From Planctomycetota bacterium (lineage in GTDB: Bacteria > Planctomycetota > Planctomycetia > Pirellulales > UBA1268): a stretch of DNA of 64,000 nt. Shown here in pieces: positions 25,631-34,469 of the stretch. A program made the position numbers and the translations under genes. The notes below the pieces were generated by a model. That model saw only the letters and a program-made list of their open reading frames with translations. It searched no databases and was not told the DNA's origin. The DNA is taken from NCBI GenBank assembly GCA_029978905.1, contig JAPOIM010000008.1, forward strand, positions 1-64,000, given 5' to 3'. The number at the start of each line of letters is the position of its first letter. Position 1 is the stretch's first letter.

Positions 25631-26092
25631 ATGGCTGACCATCACCCGATTTACACCACGCAGGTCGATATCTCGTCGGGCAGTGTGTCGCCGGAACCCG
25701 CCCCAGCTGCGGCGAGCGACGATCAAACCGCCCTGCTGAGGGAGATGGTGATCCTGCAGAAGAAGACGTGCGAACTGCTTGGTGATTTGCTGACGCAGGT
25801 GTCACAGCAGCAACGCCAGCGTGCCGCGGAACTCAAGGCCTGGAAGGCGTCGCATCCGGAGTTGGCTGCATCGTGCCGCAAGGCGGCCGAAGCGCTTTCG
25901 GCAGTGCACACGCAGTTTTTAGCAACGGTCGCAGAAGAAGCTGCCGAAAACGCAGAAGTGTTTACCGATAGCGACTACGCCTTGAGCGACTTCATTGACC
26001 GGCACGGCCCTCGGATCGCCCACTTCAACGGCGTCATGCAACTCTTTTCGCAGCTTGGATCTCCACCGAGCGCTGGAAAGGGCAGCGACTGA
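25631..26092 (+). CDS. Conserved hypothetical helical protein (153 aa)
   Basis: 153 residues from ATG 25631. The central part (residues about 35-115) is a long amphipathic helix or coiled coil: ALLREMVILQKKTCELLGDL, then QQQRQRAAELKAW, then SCRKAAEALSAVHTQFL. It ends with an acidic region and FIDRHGPRIAHFNGVMQLFSQL. No signal peptide or membrane segment, so cytoplasmic. I recall similar proteins in planctomycetes, but no function is known to me. It precedes the acyl-activating operon by 168 bp and may be independent of it. Confidence 0.65.
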   Translation: MADHHPIYTTQVDISSGSVSPEPAPAAASDDQTALLREMVILQKKTCELLGDLLTQVSQQQRQRAAELKAWKASHPELAASCRKAAEALSAVHTQFLATVAEEAAENAEVFTDSDYALSDFIDRHGPRIAHFNGVMQLFSQLGSPPSAGKGSD

Positions 26093-26260
26093 TCCATCGC
26101 ACTCGCCTCCGTGCCTCGCATTCCATTGCAGAGGATGCCTCCAGCAGGCAGGGCACACCAGCAGGCTCGTCGCTGAGAGGTGCCCTTCCTGCCCGTCACT
26201 TTCCATCGATTGAAATCGAACCGTTTCTCCCACCAGTTTTCTTCTAGGAGTTCTTGCCAG

Positions 26261-27379
26261 ATGGCCGCGACCGATAAGCCGGTGTTTGAGGTGGCTGATG
26301 ACGCTTCCGTCAAAGCTGCTCGCGAAAAGCTCGATGCTCACACCGTGGAGATGATGGCCTGGCATTTCCATCCCTCGACTGGCTGCCCGTTCTGGTTGGA
26401 GTATGCCCAGTCGCTCTCGTTTGACCCGATCAAAGACGTCCACTGCTTTGATGACCTGAAAAAGTTTCCGCCTTTTCAAGACGAGTGGCTCCGCGGCGGC
26501 CCGGTGCGCCGTTGGGCGCCCAAGGGCCTCGAAGGCCAGCCCCTCTACGTCTTTGAAACCGGGGGTACGACGGGGATTCCGAAGTCACGCGTCAACTCCC
26601 GTGACTTCCGCACCGACTATGAGATGTTTAGCGAGACCCTTCCCGAGGAATATTTCCCCAAGGGGGCCAACTGGCTGATGCTCGGGCCGTCAGGCCCTCG
26701 TCGACTGCGGCTGGCGATCGAACATCTCGCGCAGTACCGCGGCGGCATCTGCTTTTGCGTCGACCTCGATCCGCGATGGGTGGTGAAGCTCATCAAGAAG
26801 GGTTGGATGGAGCATCTTGAGGCCTACAAGCAGCACTGCATTGATCAGGCCATCACGATCCTCGAAGCAGGCCACGACATCCGCTGCATGTTCACCACGC
26901 CGAAACTCCTCGAGTCGCTTGCGCTTGGTCTTGAGAAGAAAGGCACCACGATTCACAAGGCGGGGATCACCGGCATCTTCTCGGGCGGAACGGAGTTCAC
27001 CCCACAGTGGACCCGATTCGCCACCGAAGAACTGCTCGACGGGGCCTTCATGACCCCCACCTACGGCAACACCCTGATGGGGCTCGCGGCCAGCCGTCCG
27101 GTCACCCCGGCCGATGGCTACACGATCGCCTACTACGCCCCACAGCCCCGGGCGGTGATCGAGCTGGTCGACTTTGATGACCCCAACACGGTCGTGCCCT
27201 ACGGCGGCACTGGCCGCGTGAAGCTCACAACGCTCACGAAAGAAACCTTCGTCCCCGGTTTTCTCGAGCGAGATGAAGGCGAACGAGAACTGCCCTACGC
27301 CAAGTATCCGTGGGACGGCGTGAGTGGCGTTCGCCCCTTCCACGAACTCGCGTCCGCCACGACTGTTGGCGTGTACTAG
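26261..27379 (+). CDS. LuxE/PaaK-like acyl-activating (AMP-forming) enzyme
   Basis: 372 residues, the length of LuxE acyl-protein synthetase rather than full-length PaaK. The ATP-binding loop is FETGGTTGIPKSR (about residue 100), followed by GIFSGGTEFTPQW, TPTYGNTLMGL (the adenine-contacting region) and GGTGRVKLTTLTKE near the C-terminus. The second small adenylation subdomain appears short. It would activate a carboxylic acid as an acyl-adenylate and pass it to a thiol. TAGGAG is 10 bases before the ATG at 26261. The next gene begins 23 bp later and encodes an acyl-thioester-reductase-like protein, so the pair looks like a carboxylate-reducing system. The substrate is unknown; fatty or aromatic acids are possible. 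Confidence 0.8.
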   Translation: MAATDKPVFEVADDASVKAAREKLDAHTVEMMAWHFHPSTGCPFWLEYAQSLSFDPIKDVHCFDDLKKFPPFQDEWLRGGPVRRWAPKGLEGQPLYVFETGGTTGIPKSRVNSRDFRTDYEMFSETLPEEYFPKGANWLMLGPSGPRRLRLAIEHLAQYRGGICFCVDLDPRWVVKLIKKGWMEHLEAYKQHCIDQAITILEAGHDIRCMFTTPKLLESLALGLEKKGTTIHKAGITGIFSGGTEFTPQWTRFATEELLDGAFMTPTYGNTLMGLAASRPVTPADGYTIAYYAPQPRAVIELVDFDDPNTVVPYGGTGRVKLTTLTKETFVPGFLERDEGERELPYAKYPWDGVSGVRPFHELASATTVGVY

Positions 27380-27402
27380 TCGACATTTCCTAGGAGCTCA
27401 GC

Positions 27403-28869
27403 ATGCACCTCCAAGCCTTCCGTTTTGGCAAGCCGTACGAATCGCTCGAGCGACAAACACTGGTTCACTTCCTGACGGGTGAAACCGTCGCGGAAGTCAG
27501 CCAAATTGGCGGCGCGATGGTCGGCCGCGATCTGGCGAAATCCGCCAAGGCGGCTCGCGCAGCACTCCTGGCCATGGATCCAGAAGAGGTCGTCGAGCGG
27601 CTCCAGACCGCAGGCAATCTCTATGCGCTTGGCACAGTCGAAGTGGGGGGTGTGCCGCAGTCTCCTGAGGATTTCGTGCGACACCAGTCGGCAACCACGG
27701 GTCTGCCGGAGAGCCTCTGCAAAGCCAACATGCAGAAGAACCTCTTCGTGCTCTCCAACATGGATCGCATGCTCGATGCGCTCTCGCGAGGCCTCTCGCC
27801 CGAGATCCTCTGGAGAGGCTACGGCAAGGAGCATCGCGACGTCATTGTGAGTTACCAGGCGCAGTCTCCCGTGCTTGGCCTCGTGCTGCCCTCCAACTCA
27901 CCAGGCGTCCACACCCTGTGGCTCCCGGTGATCGCGCTCGGGGTGGGCCTCGTGCTCAAGCCGGGCAGTCAGGAGCCTTGGACCCCCTACCGCATGGCAG
28001 CAGCCATGATCGAAGCCGGGATTCCTTCGGAGGCCATCGGTCTCTACCCAGGGCCAACGGATGTGGGGGCAGCGATCCTCAATGGCAGTGGTCGCAGCAT
28101 GATCTTCGGCAGCGCGAAGACCGTGGCCCAGTACGCGGGTGACCCGCGGGTGCAGGTGCATGGACCTGGGTTCTCAAAGATCATCCTCGGCGACGACTGC
28201 GTGGATGACTGGGAGAAATATCTCGATGTGATGGTCGAGAGCGTGGCGGCCAACAGTGGCCGTGGCTGCATTAACACCTCTGCGATTTACGCCAGTCGGC
28301 ACACCCGAGAGATTGCCGCGGCCATCGCTGAGCGGATTGGCCCCACTGAGGTCAAGCCACCCGATGATCCCGAAGCAACACTCGCCGCGTTCACCGTGCC
28401 TGGTGTCGCCAAGGCCGTCTGGGAACAGATCGAGGCCGGTATCGCGGCAGATGGCGTGACCCATGCCACCGCCGACTACGGGCCACGGTTCGTCGAAGGG
28501 GAACGCTGCGGCTGGCTGCGTCCCACCGTCGTGCACTGCAGCTCACCCGACCCGGAGATCGCCCAGGCGGAATACATGTTCCCCTTCGTCAACGTGGTGG
28601 AGTGCCCTCAGGCATCGATGCTCGAGCGGATCGGGCCAACGCTTGTAGCCACTGCACTCACCGACGACGCGGCGTTCCAGCAGCAGCTGATCGACTGCAC
28701 GCACGTCGACCGGTTGAACTTCGGTCCTGTACCCACGACGAAGCTCGACTGGCTGCAACCCCACGAGGGCAACATCATCGACTTCCTGTACCGATCGCGG
28801 GCACTCCAGATTGCTGGCGATGGCGCACAACCTGGGCTGGTCAGGGCGGCCCGTGCGGCCACAACGTAA
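27403..28869 (+). CDS. Aldehyde-dehydrogenase-superfamily acyl-thioester reductase
   Basis: 488 residues with an ALDH fold: LGLVLPSNSPGVHTLWLPVI (coenzyme loop), VLKPGSQEPWTPYR, FGSAKTVAQYA, and the catalytic Cys in NSGRGCINTSAIYAS (about residue 290). Where oxidising ALDHs have ELGGK with the general-base Glu, this protein has HGPGFSK. Loss of that Glu, with a GPG motif, is typical of CoA-acylating ALDHs such as EutE and of the fatty acyl reductase LuxC. It is therefore more likely to reduce an acyl-thioester to an aldehyde than to oxidise aldehydes. Flanked by an acyl-activating enzyme and an alcohol dehydrogenase in one operon. Confidence 0.82.
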   Translation: MHLQAFRFGKPYESLERQTLVHFLTGETVAEVSQIGGAMVGRDLAKSAKAARAALLAMDPEEVVERLQTAGNLYALGTVEVGGVPQSPEDFVRHQSATTGLPESLCKANMQKNLFVLSNMDRMLDALSRGLSPEILWRGYGKEHRDVIVSYQAQSPVLGLVLPSNSPGVHTLWLPVIALGVGLVLKPGSQEPWTPYRMAAAMIEAGIPSEAIGLYPGPTDVGAAILNGSGRSMIFGSAKTVAQYAGDPRVQVHGPGFSKIILGDDCVDDWEKYLDVMVESVAANSGRGCINTSAIYASRHTREIAAAIAERIGPTEVKPPDDPEATLAAFTVPGVAKAVWEQIEAGIAADGVTHATADYGPRFVEGERCGWLRPTVVHCSSPDPEIAQAEYMFPFVNVVECPQASMLERIGPTLVATALTDDAAFQQQLIDCTHVDRLNFGPVPTTKLDWLQPHEGNIIDFLYRSRALQIAGDGAQPGLVRAARAATT

Positions 28870-28887
28870 GTTGAGGCTGCGTTAGGG

Positions 28888-30060
28888 ATGACCACGTCCG
28901 CCACCCACTGCCCGCACAGTTTTGAGTTCCAAGCCGCGACCAGGTTGGTCGTGGGCAGCGGGTCGCTCGCGCGAGTTGGCGATCTCGCTCGCGGTCTGGG
29001 TGGCACTCGTGTGTTGCTCGTGAGTGATCCCGGGCTCGTCGCTACCGGCTTTCCTGCCCGTGCGGAAGAACTGCTCGCCTCGGCGGGGCTTGCATGCCAT
29101 CTCTTCCAAGAGTTTGGTGAAAACCCCTCCACCGCCCACGTGGCTGCTGGCTTGGAGGCTGCTCAGGAGTGCCGCCCCGACTTGATCGTGGCACTCGGCG
29201 GCGGCAGCTCGATGGACTGCGCGAAGGGAATCAACTTCGTGTACTCCTTCGGCGGATCGATGCACGACTACCATGGCCGCGAGCGAGTCGGCCGCGAGCG
29301 GGGCCCGATGCTTCCGTCGATCGCCGTACCCACCACGGCAGGCACGGGCAGTGAAACGCAGTCGTTCGCGCTCATCTCCGACGCAGAGACGGGAGCCAAG
29401 ATGGCTTGCGGGGATCCACGGGCAGCGTTCCGCGTGGCCATTCTTGATGTGGAGCTCACGCTCACCCAACCCGATCGCGTGACCGCCCTCACCGGGATCG
29501 ACGCGGTGTCGCACGCGGTGGAAAGCTTTGTCAGCCGTGCCGCGACCCCCGCGTCTCGCCTGTTCGCTCGGGAAGCGTGGCGGCTGCTGGCGACCAACCT
29601 GCCTCGCGTGTTTGCCAACGGCCGCGACGTGGAAGCCCGCTCCGCTGTCCAGTTGGGCGCCGCGTGGGCAGGCGTGGCGATCGAGAACGCGATGCTTGGC
29701 GGCGCCCATGCGATGGCCAATCCTCTGACGCAGCTGCACGGAATTCCTCACGGCCAAGCGGTGGGCCTGGTACTCCCGCATGTCGTGCGTTTTAACGCCC
29801 CCCAATGCGAGGACGACTACGCCGATCTCTGCCGGGACCTCCCCACCATGGCTGCCATCCCTGGCTCCGTTCGGCTCGCGGACTGGCTTCAGTATCTGCT
29901 TCGCCAAGCGGGCATGTCTGCGTCGCTGGCCGATCTTGGGCTTGCCGATGCCGACACCGCCGCGCTCGCGGCGATCGCCACCCAGCAGTGGACAGGCTCC
30001 TTTAATCCCCGGCCCTTTTCGGCAACTGACTTCGAAACGCTTTACGAGGCATCGCGATGA
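28888..30060 (+). CDS. Iron-containing alcohol dehydrogenase
   Basis: 390 residues, family III ADH. NAD(P) motif GGGSSMDCAKGINFV (about residue 93) and TTAGTGSETQSF. The metal site is formed by Asp in GIDAVSHAVE and the His residues in GGAHAMANPLTQLHGIPHGQ. The enzyme would interconvert an aldehyde and an alcohol. It starts 18 bp after the reductase gene, and its stop overlaps the propeller gene start (ATGA). In this setting the likely direction is aldehyde to alcohol, completing acid-to-alcohol reduction, though the reverse flow cannot be excluded. Confidence 0.93.
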   Translation: MTTSATHCPHSFEFQAATRLVVGSGSLARVGDLARGLGGTRVLLVSDPGLVATGFPARAEELLASAGLACHLFQEFGENPSTAHVAAGLEAAQECRPDLIVALGGGSSMDCAKGINFVYSFGGSMHDYHGRERVGRERGPMLPSIAVPTTAGTGSETQSFALISDAETGAKMACGDPRAAFRVAILDVELTLTQPDRVTALTGIDAVSHAVESFVSRAATPASRLFAREAWRLLATNLPRVFANGRDVEARSAVQLGAAWAGVAIENAMLGGAHAMANPLTQLHGIPHGQAVGLVLPHVVRFNAPQCEDDYADLCRDLPTMAAIPGSVRLADWLQYLLRQAGMSASLADLGLADADTAALAAIATQQWTGSFNPRPFSATDFETLYEASR

Positions 30061-31340
30061 CCGCAGGCCACGCGTCTGTTCTGATCCCGTCCCGCGGCCA
30101 CAGGCTCGAGGAGCGGTCTGAAGTGCATGGCACGCTGGTGGGTGGCGTGCTGGTGCTGTGGGGCGTCGCCTGCCTGCTCGCGGCGGGCTCCATCGCCGCT
30201 GCGGGCGAACTCGCCGAAGCCTCAGGCGACGCCTGGAGGATGTTTCGCGGCACTGCCGAAAGCACCGGCCGCTCACAGGCCGTGCTTCCCCTGCCGCTTC
30301 AACCACGCTGGCAGAAGCAGATCTCTACGATTGGCTTCGATGCCACGCCAGTGATCGCTGATGGCGTGATCTACCTTGGCGACTTGGACGGCAGTTTTTG
30401 GGCGATCAACCTGGCCGATGGCAGTGAACGCTGGAAGATTTCCGGCAGCCTGGGATACACGTCCTCCGCCGCGGTCTGCGACGACGTGGTGGTGGTTGGC
30501 GATATCGACGGCATGGTCCGCGGCCTCTCCGTCGCAGATGGCTCGACCCTCTGGACCTACGAGTCGGCGGGCGAAATCTCAGGCGGCCCCACAGTGCTGC
30601 CAGCGGAAAGTGACCTGCCGCTCCGGGTGCTCGTGGGCAGTCAGGATGCCACGCTGCTATGCCTCGCCGCAGCGGACGGCCGCGTGCTCTGGAGCCACAC
30701 GATCGCCGACCAGATCCGCTGCTCGCCGACCGTGGCCGCAGGCCGCGTCTTCCTCGCGGGCTGCGATGGCAAGTTGCATGTGATTAGCACCGCCGACGGA
30801 TCGGCCCTGGGTGAGGTGGCGATCGATGGCCCGACCGGTACCACACCGGCTGCGGCAGACGACCATGTCTACTTCGGGACTGAAGGCGGCAGTTTTTTTG
30901 CGATCGACGTCGCCGAGCCGGATGTCGCCTGGCAGATGAGGCCCGCCGCTGGCGGGCAGGCCTATCGCTCGAGTGCCGCGATCGGCGCCTCGACAAAGGG
31001 ACCGCTCGCGATCGTGGGTTCACGCAGCCGCGTGATGGAGGCCTTTGGCCTGAGCGATGGCAATCGCGTCTGGCGACAACGGCTGCAAGGGCGGATCGAT
31101 GGCTCGCCCGTCATCGTGCAGGCCACCTCTCCTTCCTCAAAAACGCCCTTCGAAGTCGCCCTCGTTGGCGATGCCGCAGGGGGCATTTCCGCCCTCCGAA
31201 CCGAAGACGGCGAAGTGGCGTGGGAGTTTGATGCGGGAAGTGGATTCGTAGCCTCACCAGCAATCGCCGCGGGAGCCCTGGTGATGGCGACCGACGACGG
31301 CACCCTCTGGTGCTTCGCGGGTGAGCCCACCGCTCCCTGA
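30057..31340 (+). CDS. PQQ-like beta-propeller repeat protein, membrane-anchored or exported
   Basis: 427 residues starting at ATG 30057 (overlaps the ADH stop). A hydrophobic segment at about residues 27-47 (VGGVLVLWGVACLLAAGSIA) serves as signal or anchor. Then come repeated propeller blades, each with a DG.W or DG...W core: GDLDGSFWAINLADGSERWK, DGSTLWTYES, DGRVLWSH, DGEVAWEFDAG. WRMFRGTAESTGRS at the start is typical of planctomycete propellers. The PQQ-binding residues of true quinoprotein dehydrogenases are not apparent, so this is more likely a structural or BamB-like protein. Its tight coupling to the ADH gene suggests a shared pathway, role unknown. Confidence 0.85.
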   Translation: MTAGHASVLIPSRGHRLEERSEVHGTLVGGVLVLWGVACLLAAGSIAAAGELAEASGDAWRMFRGTAESTGRSQAVLPLPLQPRWQKQISTIGFDATPVIADGVIYLGDLDGSFWAINLADGSERWKISGSLGYTSSAAVCDDVVVVGDIDGMVRGLSVADGSTLWTYESAGEISGGPTVLPAESDLPLRVLVGSQDATLLCLAAADGRVLWSHTIADQIRCSPTVAAGRVFLAGCDGKLHVISTADGSALGEVAIDGPTGTTPAAADDHVYFGTEGGSFFAIDVAEPDVAWQMRPAAGGQAYRSSAAIGASTKGPLAIVGSRSRVMEAFGLSDGNRVWRQRLQGRIDGSPVIVQATSPSSKTPFEVALVGDAAGGISALRTEDGEVAWEFDAGSGFVASPAIAAGALVMATDDGTLWCFAGEPTAP

Positions 31341-31615
31341 CAGCCTCTTCTGTGCGGTGTGCCGAGGGATGCGAAAATGGGCAAGCCCGGCGGCACTTTG
31401 GGAAGACGCAACCGCCCCTCCAACTGTCATCGGCGGTTTTTCTCGATTTTTCCCCCATCACCGCCGATTCAATCGGAAAAACCGGTGTGGCGCGAACTCT
31501 TTCGCGGCCGCTGCGTACTATCTGGATGCCCCCCGTTCGAGGTTCTTCTCCAATGGCAAAGAAAAAAACTTCGCGGGCACGGCAAACACCGAAGAACGCC
31601 GCTGAGGACAACACC

Positions 31616-32035
31616 ATGGCACGCAAAGATGCGATTCTCAACTTAAAGGCGATCCTCGTCCGCCGACGAGATGCGCTTCGCAGCGCACTGGCTGGTGACC
31701 TTTCCCTGCTGAAGGAACTTCGCAGCGGCGAGCCGGGCGATGTGATGGATGCCGCCCTCGACTCCGCACAAGATGAAATCAGTTCGCAGTTGGCCGAGGT
31801 GGAAAGCCGCGAACTGGCCTCCATCGAGCATGCCCTCGAGCGGATGCGGGATGGCGACTACGGCCTGTGCGAGGTCTGCGGGGGCAAAATCCCCATGGCA
31901 CGGCTCAACGCTCTCCCGTACGCCACGATCTGCATCGACTGCCAGCGAGAAATCGAGCGGACGGGTATGTCTGCAGCATCGCTTCGTGAGGAAGCCGAGA
32001 TGGTGTCGGACGAGGAAGAAGTCGACGTCTCCTGA
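31616..32035 (+). CDS. DksA/TraR-type zinc-finger protein
   Basis: 139 residues from ATG 31616 (GAGG 8 bases upstream). A coiled-coil N-terminal half (residues about 5-80) is followed by CEVCGGKIPMARLNALPYAT and then CIDCQRE, a four-Cys zinc finger. The coiled-coil tip has DAALDSAQDE; such acidic tips reach into the RNA polymerase secondary channel in DksA. This form is shorter in its finger spacing than E. coli DksA and is a common planctomycete variant. It may modulate transcription in nutrient stress. An alternative ATG at 31553 adds a Lys-rich 21-residue N-terminus and also has a GAGG. Confidence 0.88.
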   Translation: MARKDAILNLKAILVRRRDALRSALAGDLSLLKELRSGEPGDVMDAALDSAQDEISSQLAEVESRELASIEHALERMRDGDYGLCEVCGGKIPMARLNALPYATICIDCQREIERTGMSAASLREEAEMVSDEEEVDVS

Positions 32036-32076
32036 GCGTTCGCTGCCTTCCCGCCCGACCATCGACCGCTACGTGG

Positions 32077-32099
32077 GGTATGCTCAAAAAAGAGCATCC
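32077..32099 (+). promoter_or_regulatory. Hairpin with A6 loop in the HtrA leader
   Basis: GG-T-ATGCTC (32077-32085) pairs with GAGCATCC (32092-32099) around AAAAAA. It sits 20 bases before the HtrA ATG and about 40 after the preceding stop. There is no T-run after it, so it is not a standard terminator in this direction. It could influence translation of the protease. Read on the minus strand, the loop is T6. Confidence 0.3.
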
Positions 32100-32119
32100 T
32101 TCACGAGAGACGTGTCGTC

Positions 32120-33322
32120 ATGGTCGCACTCACCAGCCTGCCTCGACGTTTGCTCATTGCCGCTTGTCAGGGCATGCTGACGTGCCTCATTCTGGCTCTC
32201 GCTGTGGCCCAGCCCGGAGTTGCTGATGAGCCTCTCAGGCCCGTTCCCATCGATGGGCCCTTGGGGCCGATCGACCCCTTCGCCGACCGTGACCTGAGTG
32301 AGTCCCAGCGGGACCAGCTCTATGCCGAAGTTGCCCGCGAAGCCGACGAACTTGAGCGACAAAGCCGGTTGCTGCGAAAAGTCACAGCACTGATCACACC
32401 GACGGTGGTCCACATCGACACCAAGAAGCCGTCGTCGTCCGACTCCGTGGGCGAGGCCTCAGAAGACGAATCAGGCTCGGGCGTGATCACGAGCGTTGGC
32501 GGCCAAACCGTCGTACTCACGAATCGGCATGTGATCCACGGTGCCGCACTCGACGACATTCGCATCCGCCTTGAGAACGGTCGCGAGTTTCGGCCAACGC
32601 GGGTGTGGACCGATCCAGCCACCGACATTGGCGTGATGGTGATCCCAAGCGATCGCCTGCAACTCGCCCGGATGGCAAGCGAAGACCGGCTTGAGATTGG
32701 CGACACCGTGCTGGCGATCGGCAGCCCGTTTGGCCTCGCCCATTCCGTGACGCTGGGCATTGTGTCGGCGAAGGGTCGCCGCGACCTCGACCTCGGCGAA
32801 GGGAGTGTTCGCTTTCAAGACTTCATCCAGACCGACGCGGCGATCAACCCCGGCAACAGCGGAGGCCCTCTCGTCAATCTTCGTGGCGAGGTGGTGGGGC
32901 TGAACACGGCGATTGCCAGCAACTCCGGCGGCAGCGAAGGCATCGGCTTTGCGATCCCCGTGCCCATGCTGATGTTTGTCGCCGAGCAGCTCGTGCAGCA
33001 CGGCACTGTTTCCCGCGCTTACCTGGGCGTGACCCTCGACCGCCGCTTCTCGCAGCGGACCGCCGACCGCCTCTCCCTGGTGAGGCCCATGGGAGCGCGC
33101 GTCTCGGGCGTCACGAAGGGAGGCCCCGCGGAAAAAGCCGGCATCCAGATTGACGATGTGATCCTCGAATACGACGGCGTGCCGATCGAAGATGACGACC
33201 ACCTCGTGAGCCTTGTCAGCGTGACGCCGGCCGACCACACCGTCGCACTCCGCATCTACCGAGACCGACGTTCGCAAACGATGAACGTCGCTGTTGGCGC
33301 TCGCGAAGCCTTCGATCGCTAA
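32120..33322 (+). CDS. HtrA/Deg-family periplasmic serine protease
   Basis: 400 residues. A signal segment (about 12-35) is followed by a linker helix and a trypsin-like domain: His in TNRHVI (about residue 137), Asp in PATDIGVM (about 173), Ser in NPGNSGGPL (about 247). One PDZ domain follows (about 290-390: YLGVTLDRRF...GGPAEKAGIQIDDVI). With a single PDZ it resembles DegS or short DegQ-type proteases, which degrade misfolded envelope proteins or trigger stress signalling. It stands alone, with a convergent nucleoside hydrolase 32 bp downstream. Confidence 0.93.
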   Translation: MVALTSLPRRLLIAACQGMLTCLILALAVAQPGVADEPLRPVPIDGPLGPIDPFADRDLSESQRDQLYAEVAREADELERQSRLLRKVTALITPTVVHIDTKKPSSSDSVGEASEDESGSGVITSVGGQTVVLTNRHVIHGAALDDIRIRLENGREFRPTRVWTDPATDIGVMVIPSDRLQLARMASEDRLEIGDTVLAIGSPFGLAHSVTLGIVSAKGRRDLDLGEGSVRFQDFIQTDAAINPGNSGGPLVNLRGEVVGLNTAIASNSGGSEGIGFAIPVPMLMFVAEQLVQHGTVSRAYLGVTLDRRFSQRTADRLSLVRPMGARVSGVTKGGPAEKAGIQIDDVILEYDGVPIEDDDHLVSLVSVTPADHTVALRIYRDRRSQTMNVAVGAREAFDR

Positions 33323-33354
33323 GCGACGTTCCCTGCATGGCTCTCAGCGCTGGT

Positions 33355-34299
33355 TCACAGGGCCGTGCAGCGGGCGGCCTGGTCGAGGCCCCGTAACACG
33401 CAGTCGCGCACGGCCCCAACATCGACTTCCACGAGCAGGTCAACGTTTCGTTGCCAGCGGTTCACCGGTCGTCGATCGACCACGAGCATTCCTGTCGTCA
33501 GCTCACCGCTGGTCTCCACGTCGGCCCCCACGGTCGTTCGCTCAAACAGCTCTGGATGCAAGAGCGAGACGAGGGTCACCACATCGTGCAGACAGATTCC
33601 CTCCGTGCCGAGGAGTTGGCGGTGCGAGCGGAACGCGTAGGGCAACATCCGATGCAGCATCACGCCCGCTCGCGACGACTCGTCAGGCATCTGTTCGAGC
33701 ATGTCGAATCCGAGCACCACTTGCGAAGTGGTCTCCAGCGGAACGAGGGTCTTCGTCAGCGGCTCGCGGATCACATGCCGAGCGGCACCAGGGTTGGCAA
33801 AGAAGTTGTAGTCCGAAACGGGTGTGGTGCTGCCGCGACCAAAAGCCGTGCCCCCTGACACCACGACTTCACCGACCAACTCGGCCACTGAGGGCTCGCG
33901 GGCGATCAGCCGTGAGAGATTGGTCAGCGGCCCGAGGGCAAGAATCGTCACCTCGCCGGGATGTGCCCGAACCGTTTCCAGAATCACCTTCTCCGCAGGA
34001 TGCCCGCCATGCAGACGCGCCAAGGGGAGATCCGCGCCCCCCAAGCCATCCCCACCATGCACGCTCGGCCCTCGCTCGGGCAGGAGCACGTCATTGGAGG
34101 CCACACCGATCCGAGGAAGACGGGGCGGATCGAGGAGGCTGACGATCGTGCGTGCATTCGACGTGGCCTGAACCGGGTCGACATTGCCCCCGGTCGCCGT
34201 CACCGCCAGCACGTCGAGACGGGGATCAAACAGCGCAATCGCCAATGCCACGGCATCGTCGATCCCTGGATCAACGTCAAGTATCACCTTCCGCGGCAC
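33355..34299 (-). CDS. Inosine-uridine-type nucleoside hydrolase
   Basis: 314 residues starting from GTG 34299 (Met-Pro-Arg-Lys-Val...). The Ca-binding N-terminal signature is ILDVDPGIDDAVAL, then GNVDPVQATSN, a core VHGGDGLGG, LALGPLTNL, VVSGGTAFGRGSTTPVSDYNF and a C-terminal LHDVVTLVSLLHPELF with the catalytic His and Asp. It hydrolyses ribonucleosides to base and ribose for salvage. The frame continues upstream to a TTG at 34437, but length and the position of the signature favour the shorter form. It is divergent from trpD and convergent with HtrA. Base preference is not readable. Confidence 0.9.
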   Translation of the reverse strand: MPRKVILDVDPGIDDAVALAIALFDPRLDVLAVTATGGNVDPVQATSNARTIVSLLDPPRLPRIGVASNDVLLPERGPSVHGGDGLGGADLPLARLHGGHPAEKVILETVRAHPGEVTILALGPLTNLSRLIAREPSVAELVGEVVVSGGTAFGRGSTTPVSDYNFFANPGAARHVIREPLTKTLVPLETTSQVVLGFDMLEQMPDESSRAGVMLHRMLPYAFRSHRQLLGTEGICLHDVVTLVSLLHPELFERTTVGADVETSGELTTGMLVVDRRPVNRWQRNVDLLVEVDVGAVRDCVLRGLDQAARCTAL

Positions 34300-34469
34300 G
34301 GGGCTGCTCTCAGATAAGGCATCATGGCCGACGATTTCGGGAGGGGCTGGCCACACGGCCCCTTTTGACCAATCCTCGGCAACCAAGGTGATTAGAATCA
34401 AGCCGAAGTCCGACAGCAGGTTTTGCCCGCGTGGCAAGCCCCCTGCTCTCCCGCACCGCCTGAGACACC

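Noticed and set aside
26261-28869. Luminescence-type lux operon
   Set aside because: Only LuxE-like and acyl-reductase-like proteins are present; no luciferase alpha/beta or thioesterase genes lie nearby.
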